6,391 nucleotides of DNA from Gemmatimonadota bacterium. GTDB lineage: Bacteria > Gemmatimonadota > Gemmatimonadetes > Gemmatimonadales > GWC2-71-9. Of the stretch, positions 1-5,655 are shown one piece after another. Below the pieces are notes generated by a model, which was not told the DNA's origin, made no database searches, and worked only from the letters and a program-made list of their open reading frames with translations. Made by a program: the position numbers and the translations under genes. The first letter of the stretch is position 1, and every line of letters starts with the position of its first letter. The DNA lies in the NCBI GenBank assembly GCA_029859185.1, contig JAOUDR010000170.1, positions 1-6,391 on the forward strand, written 5' to 3'.

Positions 1-1
1 C

Positions 2-568
2 GACGACGTCAGCGGCAAGACCGTGGCGGTGCAGGGGGTGGGGCACGTCGGGTACTACCTCTGCAAGCTGTTCCACGAGGCTGGTGCGCAGCTGATCGTG
101 AGCGACGTGAGCGCCGAGCGGACCAAGCGCGTGGCCGACGAGTTCGGCGCCAGGGTGGTCGCGCGCGACGCGATCTACGGCGTCCGGGCGGACGTGTTCG
201 CGCCGTGTGCGTTGGGCGCCATCATCAACGATGACACCATCAAGGTGCTGCGGGCGGCCATCGTCTGCGGCGCGGCCAACAACCAGCTCGCGGAAGAGCG
301 TCACGGCGATGCGCTGCAACGCCGCGGGATCGTGTACGCGCCGGACTACGTCGCGAACGCGGGCGGCTTGATCAACGTGAATGCGGAAATCGAGGGCTGG
401 TCCCTGGAGCAGTCGCACACCAAGGCAGGCGAGATCTTCGACACGGTGCTTCGCGTGCTCGAGATCGCGCGCGACGAGGGCATTCCGTCCTACCGGGCGG
501 CCGATCGGCTGGCGGAAGAGCGGGTGGCGGCGGCGGAGCGGGACAAGCGCCTCCCGCACCGGATCTGA
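2..568 (+). CDS. Leucine/Glu/Phe/Val-type amino-acid dehydrogenase, C-terminal part (5' partial)
   Basis: This is the NAD-binding half of an amino-acid dehydrogenase that oxidatively deaminates an amino acid to its 2-oxoacid and ammonia in the cytosol. The frame is open from base 2, so the real start lies upstream; 188 residues are visible. The fragment opens with the Rossmann strand GKTVAVQGVGHVG (fragment residues 5-17), followed by LIVSDV, whose Asp at the end of the second strand fits NAD preference. The family blocks APCALG, GAANNQL and YAPDYVANAGGLINV follow, then the helical tail with YRAADRLAEERV. From memory these resemble Bacillus leucine dehydrogenase more than glutamate dehydrogenase. 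The catalytic lysines and much of the substrate pocket are in the missing N-terminal half, so substrate (Leu, Val, Phe) cannot be fixed. The usual GVGNVG is GVGHVG here. The TGA stop is 7 bases before glyA, suggesting co-transcription. Confidence 0.9.
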   Translation, partial: DDVSGKTVAVQGVGHVGYYLCKLFHEAGAQLIVSDVSAERTKRVADEFGARVVARDAIYGVRADVFAPCALGAIINDDTIKVLRAAIVCGAANNQLAEERHGDALQRRGIVYAPDYVANAGGLINVNAEIEGWSLEQSHTKAGEIFDTVLRVLEIARDEGIPSYRAADRLAEERVAAAERDKRLPHRI

Positions 569-570
569 GG
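566..570 (+). promoter_or_regulatory. Shine-Dalgarno of glyA
   Basis: TGAGG lies five bases before ATG 576 and overlaps the stop codon of the dehydrogenase. It decides the glyA start in favour of ATG 576 over the longer open frame that begins at 381 inside the upstream gene. Ribosomes ending the upstream gene would finish on this site, so coupled translation is plausible. Confidence 0.6.
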
Positions 571-575
571 TCGTG

Positions 576-1838
576 ATGCGACATCTCCCGATCGGAGACG
601 TGGACCCGCAGATCGCCGCGTTGATTCAACTCGAGGCTCGGCGGCAGGAAGAGGGCCTCGAGTTGATCGCGAGTGAGAATTTCACGTCCCGCGCGGTGCT
701 CGACGCGATGGGCTCGGAGCTGACGAACAAGTACGCCGAGGGCTACCCCGGCAGGCGGTACTACGGGGGCTGCGAGGTGGTCGACGAGGTCGAGCGATTG
801 GCGATCGAGCGGGCAATGCAGCTTTTTGGAGCCGCGCACGCCAACGTCCAACCCCACAGTGGGGCGCAGGCCAATCTCGCGGCGTACTTCGCGGTCCTCA
901 AGCCCGGCGACTGCATCCTCGGCATGGCGTTGTCGCACGGTGGCCACCTGACCCACGGCTCACCGGTCAACGTGAGCGGCCAGATCTTCGTGGCCGAGCA
1001 GTACGGCGTGGACGTGCAGACGGGGCTGCTCGACATGGATCAAGTGCGCGAGCAGGCACGGGCGGTGCGTCCCCAGTTGATCATCGCCGGCGCCAGTGCC
1101 TACCCGCGCGTCATCGACTTCGCCGCGTTTGGGGCGATCGCGCGCGAGGTGGACGCGGTCCTGCTGGTGGACATGGCGCACTACGCCGGCCTCATTGCCG
1201 GCGGCGTCTATCCGTCTCCGGTGCCGCACGCGGATATCGTGACGAGCACGACCCACAAGACGCTGCGCGGGCCGCGGGGCGGGTTCACCCTCTGTACCGA
1301 GTCCTGGGCCAAAGCAGTGGACAAGCAGGTGTTTCCCGGGATGCAGGGCGGTCCCCTGGAGCACATCATCGCCGCCAAGGCGGTGGCGTTTGGGGAAGCG
1401 CTCCGACCCGAGTTCCGGGTCTACGCGGCCCAGGTCGTGCGCAACGCCGTGGCGTTGGGCGAGCGGCTCGCGGAACACGGGTTTGCGCTCGTGTCCGGTG
1501 GGACGGACTCCCACATGCTGCTGGTGGACCTGCGGACGAAGGGACTCACGGGCAAGGCGGCCCAGGCGGTCCTGGATTCCGTGGGAATCCACATCAACAA
1601 GAACACCATTCCGGGCGATCCCGAATCGCCGTTCGTGACGAGTGGTATCAGGGTCGGGACGGCGGCCCTGACGACGCGTGGAATGATGGAGGCCGAAATG
1701 CGGCGGGTGGCGGACCTGATCAACGCCGCCATCGCCGGCCGGGAGGACGACGCGCAGCTTGCTGGCGTCCGCAAGGGTGTCCACGAGCTCACGGCGGCGT
1801 TTCCGCTCGGCAGCGTCACGGTCAGCGCGACGGAGTAG
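576..1838 (+). CDS. glyA: Serine hydroxymethyltransferase
   Basis: This PLP enzyme interconverts serine plus tetrahydrofolate with glycine plus 5,10-methylenetetrahydrofolate, the main supply of one-carbon units for purines, thymidylate and methionine. The product is 420 residues, normal for bacterial SHMT. Visible blocks in order are ELIASENFTS, NKYAEGYPGRRYYGGCE, ANVQPHSGAQAN, SHGGHLTHGSPVN, VDMAHYAGLIAGGVYP, the PLP-lysine motif STTHKTLRGPRGG with Lys228 (Lys229 in E. coli GlyA), FPGMQGGPLEH, INKNTIP and SPFVTSGIRVGT. All key residues look intact. The common VDMAHVAG is VDMAHYAG here. ATG 576 is chosen because it has a GAGG site at good spacing and gives the family N-terminus; the open frame extends upstream only as an overlap with the dehydrogenase. 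It follows that gene by 7 bases and precedes the Minf_1886-like gene by 43. Confidence 0.98.
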   Translation: MRHLPIGDVDPQIAALIQLEARRQEEGLELIASENFTSRAVLDAMGSELTNKYAEGYPGRRYYGGCEVVDEVERLAIERAMQLFGAAHANVQPHSGAQANLAAYFAVLKPGDCILGMALSHGGHLTHGSPVNVSGQIFVAEQYGVDVQTGLLDMDQVREQARAVRPQLIIAGASAYPRVIDFAAFGAIAREVDAVLLVDMAHYAGLIAGGVYPSPVPHADIVTSTTHKTLRGPRGGFTLCTESWAKAVDKQVFPGMQGGPLEHIIAAKAVAFGEALRPEFRVYAAQVVRNAVALGERLAEHGFALVSGGTDSHMLLVDLRTKGLTGKAAQAVLDSVGIHINKNTIPGDPESPFVTSGIRVGTAALTTRGMMEAEMRRVADLINAAIAGREDDAQLAGVRKGVHELTAAFPLGSVTVSATE

Positions 1839-1855
1839 GCGGACTCTTGCTTCCC

Positions 1856-1881
1856 ATCCCCAGGCTCGGCACTTTGGGGGT
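1856..1881 (+). promoter_or_regulatory. Inverted repeat abutting the GTG start of the Minf_1886-like gene
   Basis: ATCCCCA (1856-1862) can pair with TGGGGGT (1875-1881), giving a seven-pair stem with one T-G wobble and a 12-base loop. The right arm holds the only G-run near the next start and ends directly before GTG 1882. No T-run follows, so a classical terminator is unlikely. An mRNA hairpin that limits initiation is possible but unproven, and in GC-rich DNA it may be chance. Confidence 0.3.
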
Positions 1882-2307
1882 GTGAGCGAGCCCGAGTTGG
1901 CCGAGGACCTGATCGAGCGCCTGGCGGCGACGCACGGGCGATATCCCGCGTCGGCGTATGCGTTTGTGTTGGCGGCCCTCGAGTACTGCCAGCTGCGGCG
2001 GCCGGTACGGGGACACATCTCCGGTGACGCGTTGGCGCTGGCCTGTCGCGATTTTGCGCTCGAGCAGTTCGGGCTCACGTCGCGCACGGTCCTGATGCAC
2101 TGGGGGATCCACCGCACGCAGGACTTGGGATCGATGGTGTACCACCTCATCGAGGTGGGCCTCCTGGCCCAGCAGCCGGAGGATCGGATCGAGGATTTCG
2201 ACGACGTGTTCGACTTCGTCGAGGCGTTTGAACACGCATATCCGTGGGTAGGAGTGCAGCGGAACGGGGGCGGGCAATCGTCCGCCGAGGCCGGAAGGGG
2301 GTCGTGA
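1882..2307 (+). CDS. Minf_1886-like conserved protein of unknown function
   Basis: This 141-residue soluble protein has no signal peptide or membrane segment. It resembles the Minf_1886 family, a small uncharacterised family best known from Planctomycetes and Verrucomicrobia; the recognition is from memory of its pattern. Visible marks are YPASAYAFVLAALEY (21-35), HISGDALALACRDFALEQFG (about 45-64), VLMHWGIHRTQDLGSMVYHL (about 70-89, Trp74), then LLAQ and an acidic aromatic block EDFDDVFDFVEAF (104-116). The tail after AYPWVG is Gly/Ser-rich and looks disordered. GTG 1882 is the best start: it is the nearest start codon upstream of the conserved region, although the G-run before it is too close for an ideal ribosome site. 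The frame stays open upstream into glyA, but that would give an Arg/Ser-rich shadow sequence. Its stop overlaps the next gene's ATG, so the two are probably made together. No function is known to me. Confidence 0.82.
   Translation: MSEPELAEDLIERLAATHGRYPASAYAFVLAALEYCQLRRPVRGHISGDALALACRDFALEQFGLTSRTVLMHWGIHRTQDLGSMVYHLIEVGLLAQQPEDRIEDFDDVFDFVEAFEHAYPWVGVQRNGGGQSSAEAGRGS
2293..2301 (+). promoter_or_regulatory. Shine-Dalgarno of the zinc-ribbon gene
   Basis: GGAAGGGGG ends five bases before ATG 2307 and lies inside the last codons of the Minf_1886-like gene. It is the clearest ribosome binding site in the window. It fixes ATG 2307 as start and implies efficient translation of the short downstream gene. 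Confidence 0.65.
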
Positions 2308-2501
2308 TGGAAGCGCGGGAGTGGCCGGCGTGCCGGAAGTGTGGACAGGGAGTCTTGATCCCACTCTCGGACTACGGGCGGGACGGGGCACCGATCACGT
2401 ACAAGGCCTGGGTGTGTACGAGTCCCGACTGCGGTTTCAATCTGCGGATCGACAACGGCGAGATTTCGCTCGGTCGGGCCATCGGCCAGAGCTTCAAGTA
2501 G
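2307..2501 (+). CDS. Small zinc-ribbon-like protein of unknown function
   Basis: This 64-residue cytosolic protein carries four cysteines placed as a metal-binding ribbon: CRKC (Cys9, Cys12) and CTSPDC (Cys37, Cys42), 24 residues apart. An aromatic, strand-like stretch YKAWVC precedes the second pair, and GFNLRIDNGEI follows it. The C-terminus is GRAIGQSFK. Zinc binding is inferred from the cysteine spacing; I do not recognise a named family. The start is firm: a strong GGAAGGGGG site sits upstream, and its ATG shares a base with the TGA of the Minf_1886-like gene (TGATG), so translation is probably coupled. Possible roles include nucleic-acid or protein binding as a partner of its neighbour, but nothing in the sequence proves either. 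The frame is open further upstream only as an overlap. Confidence 0.8.
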   Translation: MEAREWPACRKCGQGVLIPLSDYGRDGAPITYKAWVCTSPDCGFNLRIDNGEISLGRAIGQSFK

Positions 2502-2504
2502 CTC

Positions 2505-2520
2505 GCGGCGGCTCCGCCGC
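2505..2520 (+). terminator. GC hairpin in the gap before nnr, weak terminator-like
   Basis: GCGGCG (2505-2510) and CGCCGC (2515-2520) form a perfect six-pair stem around a GCTC loop. CTGACGCC and a short T-run (2529-2532) follow, just before ATG 2534. The T-run is short and not adjacent to the stem, so termination would be weak. It could equally be an attenuator or a translation-control hairpin. It fills half of the 32-base gap, and no ribosome binding site is visible there. Confidence 0.35.
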
Positions 2521-2533
2521 CTGACGCCTTTTC

Positions 2534-4090
2534 ATGACGATCAACCCGACGATTCCCGTGCTCACGGCCGCGGAGTCCGCGGCGTGGGACGCGCGCGCGC
2601 GCGCGGCGGCCGGCATTCCCAGCCGCGTGCTGATGGAGTCGGCGGGGCGGGGCGCGGCCGGCGTGATCGCCCGGGAGTTCCCCAACGCGCTCGATCGTGG
2701 CGTGCTCGTGGTGGCGGGTCCCGGCAACAACGGTGGAGACGGATGGGTGGTGGCGCGCGCGCTGCGGGCGGCCGGCGTACGCGTCTGGGGCACCGATCTG
2801 CCCCGCGAGCGGTCGCCCGATTGCGAGGCCAACCGCACGCTCGCCCTGGCCGAGGGGGTGGAGTGGGTCGAGTCGGGTGAGCGCTGGCCGCCGGCGGGGG
2901 TGATCGTGGATGCGTTGCTTGGCACGGGGGCAAGCGATGCGCCACGGGGACCGCTGGCCGAGGTGGCGCGGATCGTGGCCGCGCACGGTGCGCCGGTCGC
3001 CGCCATTGACGGACCCACGGGTCTCGACCTCAGTACGGGCATCGCCCACGGCCCCATCCGCGCGGCGCTCACGGTCACGTTCGGTGGGTTGCGCCGCGGG
3101 CACCTCCGGGCGCGCGAGTGGGTCGGGCGTGTCGTGGTCGTGGAGATCGGCTTCCCGCCGGCGGAGCCGTCGTGGCCCCACTTCGTCACCGATGCGTGGG
3201 CACGATCCGTCCTGCCGGGGTTTACGCCCGCCATGCACAAGGGCAACCGCGGACGGGTGCTGATCGTCGGCGGCGCGGTCGGGATGGCCGGCGCGGCCAT
3301 GCATGCGGCCCGGACGGCGTTTGCCTGCGGTGCGGGGCTGGTGAAACTCGCGCTCCCCGAGACCTCGCTCAACGCCGCGCAGTCCAACCTGCCCGATGCC
3401 CTCACCGTCACGACCGCCCTGGGACCCGGTCTCGAGCCCGATCTCGCGGAGGCGCTCGACTGGGCCGATGCCATCGTGCTCGGACCAGGGCTCGGGCGTG
3501 GGGAGCAACGGTCCGCGTTCGCGCACCAGGTCGTGGCGCGGGCGAATGCGCCCATCGTCCTCGACGCCGACGCCCTGCACGTGCCCGGTCTTGCGGCCGT
3601 GGGGGATGCCGCGCGAGTGCTCACACCGCATCCCGGCGAGTTCGCCGCGCAGTTCCCCGGCCTGGCAGAACTCGCGCGCGACGATCCCTTCGCCGCGCCG
3701 AGCGCGGCGCTCGCGACCCTGTCCGCCGTCTCGCCGGTCCGCCGTTCCGCCGTCCTGCTCAAGGGCGTCCCCACCGTCATCGCCGGAGACGCCACGGTGC
3801 GGGTCGTGGGAACCGGGAACCCCGCCCTCGCGACCGGTGGGAGCGGCGATCTCCTGGCGGGAACGATCGCGGCGTTTCTGGCGCGTGGCCTCGCGCCGGT
3901 CGATGCGGCGGCCCTTGGGGCCCACGTCCTGGGCCGGGCGGCGGATCTGATCGTCGAACGCCGCGGCGTCCGCGCCACGCGGCCGGATGACGTCGCGGCG
4001 GCGTATCCCGATGTCTGGGAGATGCTGGCGCGGCCTGTCGCCCCTACACCTCCCGTCCTCCTGACGCTCGACCCACCCGCGATCTCGTGA
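2534..4090 (+). CDS. nnr: Bifunctional NAD(P)H-hydrate epimerase / ADP- or ATP-dependent dehydratase
   Basis: This enzyme repairs NADH and NADPH damaged by hydration: the N-terminal domain epimerises R and S hydrates, and the C-terminal domain dehydrates the S form using a nucleotide. The product is 518 residues, normal for the fused form. The YjeF_N-type domain (about 1-215) has the GPGNNGGDGW loop (62-71), VDALLGTG, and IDGPTGLDLSTG with conserved Asp159. The kinase-like domain (about 230-505) has HKGNRGRVLIVGG (from His235), VLGPGLG (to Gly321), PIVLDADAL, LTPHPGEF (363-370), LKGVPTVIAG (Lys410) and GNPALATGGSGD ending at Asp439, the expected catalytic Asp. The epimerase motif is usually D-I-P-S-G-L and reads D-G-P-T-G-L here. 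ATG 2534 is the first possible start, because an in-frame TGA lies at 2522; no Shine-Dalgarno is visible. A (CG)8 tract lies near its start. Its end overlaps the propeller gene by four bases. Confidence 0.95.
   Translation: MTINPTIPVLTAAESAAWDARARAAAGIPSRVLMESAGRGAAGVIAREFPNALDRGVLVVAGPGNNGGDGWVVARALRAAGVRVWGTDLPRERSPDCEANRTLALAEGVEWVESGERWPPAGVIVDALLGTGASDAPRGPLAEVARIVAAHGAPVAAIDGPTGLDLSTGIAHGPIRAALTVTFGGLRRGHLRAREWVGRVVVVEIGFPPAEPSWPHFVTDAWARSVLPGFTPAMHKGNRGRVLIVGGAVGMAGAAMHAARTAFACGAGLVKLALPETSLNAAQSNLPDALTVTTALGPGLEPDLAEALDWADAIVLGPGLGRGEQRSAFAHQVVARANAPIVLDADALHVPGLAAVGDAARVLTPHPGEFAAQFPGLAELARDDPFAAPSAALATLSAVSPVRRSAVLLKGVPTVIAGDATVRVVGTGNPALATGGSGDLLAGTIAAFLARGLAPVDAAALGAHVLGRAADLIVERRGVRATRPDDVAAAYPDVWEMLARPVAPTPPVLLTLDPPAIS
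2590..2605 (+). repeat. (CG)8 dinucleotide tract inside nnr
   Basis: Sixteen bases of perfect alternating CG lie about 20 codons into nnr, encoding the Ala/Arg run in WDARARAAAG. Such alternating tracts can adopt left-handed DNA and are possible slippage sites. A change of one CG unit would shift the frame early in nnr. The frame is intact in this copy. The tract may simply reflect Ala/Arg codons in a GC-rich genome. Confidence 0.9.
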
Positions 4091-5655
4091 CGCGGACCGG
4101 TCCGGTCCTCCTGTTGCTCGGCCTGGCCGGCACAGCGCCCCTCGCCGCCCAGGCGCGGTTCTGGCGCGAAGACGAACGGGTGGTCATCACCGATCAGCAG
4201 ATGGTGTTCGCGGTGGCCGCGACCGAGAGCTACGTGTACGCCGCCACCGCCACGGGGCTCGGGATCTATGACCGGCGGTTCCAGCAGTGGGCGCCTCCGG
4301 TCACCGTCGCCGACGGCTATCCGCGCGAGCCCATCGCGGCGGCACTGGCCGATCCCGCCGAGGATGCGGTCTGGCTTGCCACGGTGTCCGGCGTGGTCCG
4401 GTACCGGCGGGGATTTCGCAGCTTCGATGCGTTCCTGGTACCGGGCGGCGTGCGCGATCTCGCGTTCGACCGCGACGACACGTTCCAGGGCATCTTCCTG
4501 CTCACCGTCAGCGGCTGGCACCTCCTGCCGCGCGCCGGATTCAGCCCAGCGCCCGCCGCCCCGCCGCCTCCGGGCCGGCGCATCGCGCCCCTGTCATCCG
4601 CGGATCTGGAGCGGAGGATACCCTACCTCCGCACCATGGGGACGCAGGCGCTGCTCGACGATCGGCTGCGCTCCTTCCGCTTCACCAGTGCCACCGTGGT
4701 GCCCGGAACCGAGGAGTACTATCTCGGCACGAACGGGATGGGACTCGTGTTCGTGGACGCGCTCGTAGCGCGCATCGAGCCGGTCCCGGCCGGGCTGTTG
4801 AGTCCCGGTGCCGGCGCGGTGCTCGCGGTGCATGACGGCGTGTGGGTGGGATCGGATGAGCAGGGCCAACGCTCCGGTCTCACCTTCGTCTCCGAGGATC
4901 TCCAGCGCTTCGCGTATGAAGAGGGACCGCCCGGCACGGGATTCCGGGCGTCGGCGGTGCGGGCGCTGATCCAGCGGGGCAATGAGATCTGGGCGGCGAC
5001 CGATCAGGGGATCGTACGGGTCGAGCCGGGGGTCGCCACCCGGCGACTGCAGACGGTGGATGGCCTGCCGGACAACGAGGTGTTCGCGCTCGCGAACGGT
5101 CCCAGCGGCACGTGGGTGGCCACGGCACGCGGGATCGTGCGTATCCCGCCGGATACCGTCCTGGTACTCCGCACCGAAGGGCCGCGGATCCCGGCGCTGG
5201 CGCTCGCCATTACGGGCGGCGACTCGGCGTGGGTCGGATACACGGAAGGGTTGGGATTGGCGGCCCCCGACGGCCAGGTGTTCGATGCGCCCGGCGCGGA
5301 CACGCTGATGGATCTCCGCTCCGCGATTACCGCGATGACCGTGTACGGCGATACCGTGGTGGCGGCCACCGCGGACCGGTTGCTCTGGCGGGTCGGGTCG
5401 GGGCCGTGGACCGTGAGCCGCATCATCGGGGAGGTGGCCCCCATCTACGCGCTCGCGGGCGACGCGCGGGGACTCTGGGTGGGTGGGCGCGCGGGGCTCG
5501 CGCGGGTCAAGCTCGTGGCGCAGGCCGTGGTTCCGTTCCCGGTACCGCAGGACGTCCCCGCGGCGGTACGCGGCATCGCGGTCACCGAGCGCTATCTCTG
5601 GCTGGCCACCGAAGCCGGTCTCGTACGGTTCAGTCGCGAGGCCATCGATCCATGA
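4087..5655 (+). CDS. Exported beta-propeller protein with Reg_prop-like repeats
   Basis: This 522-residue protein begins with a signal peptide: Arg3, a hydrophobic core PVLLLLGLAGTAPL (6-19), and an AAQA end, so cleavage is likely near residues 21-23. The rest is a repeat protein. Short strands of the type W-[VL]-[AG]-T-x-x-G-[IL]-V-R recur near residues 50, 96, 137, 211, 253, 302, 343, 382, 425, 464 and 505, for example IWAATDQGIVRV, TWVATARGIVRI and LWLATEAGLVRF. VDGLPDNEVFALA is a typical link of two-component-regulator propeller repeats. Spacing is mostly 39-49 residues, as for propeller blades, except for a Pro-rich insert (PAPAAPPPP, about 154-162) between the third and fourth. No kinase, membrane anchor or enzyme domain follows, so a ligand-binding or scaffold role outside the cytosol is the best guess. 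GTG 4087 overlaps the nnr stop (GTGA) and yields the signal peptide directly; no Shine-Dalgarno is seen. Confidence 0.85.
   Translation: MTRTGPVLLLLGLAGTAPLAAQARFWREDERVVITDQQMVFAVAATESYVYAATATGLGIYDRRFQQWAPPVTVADGYPREPIAAALADPAEDAVWLATVSGVVRYRRGFRSFDAFLVPGGVRDLAFDRDDTFQGIFLLTVSGWHLLPRAGFSPAPAAPPPPGRRIAPLSSADLERRIPYLRTMGTQALLDDRLRSFRFTSATVVPGTEEYYLGTNGMGLVFVDALVARIEPVPAGLLSPGAGAVLAVHDGVWVGSDEQGQRSGLTFVSEDLQRFAYEEGPPGTGFRASAVRALIQRGNEIWAATDQGIVRVEPGVATRRLQTVDGLPDNEVFALANGPSGTWVATARGIVRIPPDTVLVLRTEGPRIPALALAITGGDSAWVGYTEGLGLAAPDGQVFDAPGADTLMDLRSAITAMTVYGDTVVAATADRLLWRVGSGPWTVSRIIGEVAPIYALAGDARGLWVGGRAGLARVKLVAQAVVPFPVPQDVPAAVRGIAVTERYLWLATEAGLVRFSREAIDP

Noticed and set aside
381..575. N-terminal extension of glyA upstream of ATG 576
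   Set aside because: The added residues are an Arg/Ser-rich shadow of the dehydrogenase gene, while ATG 576 has a ribosome site and gives the normal family length.
1839..1881. Possible promoter for the Minf_1886-like gene in the gap after glyA
   Set aside because: No believable -35/-10 pair is visible in 43 bases; only the inverted repeat stands out.
960..2150. Minus-strand open frame (396 codons) opposite glyA and the Minf_1886-like gene
   Set aside because: Antisense shadow; glyA on the + strand explains the codon pattern, and no domain is visible in the minus translation.
2372..3925. Second long minus-strand open frame (517 codons)
   Set aside because: It overlaps the zinc-ribbon gene and nnr in antisense, is rich in Arg/Gly/His, and lacks a convincing start context or motifs.
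2494..4521. Very long open frame on the minus strand (675 codons) across nnr and the propeller gene
   Set aside because: It is antisense to two genes with clear family motifs; the translation is Arg/Ala/Ser/Pro-rich without recognisable domains, as expected for a shadow frame in GC-rich DNA.
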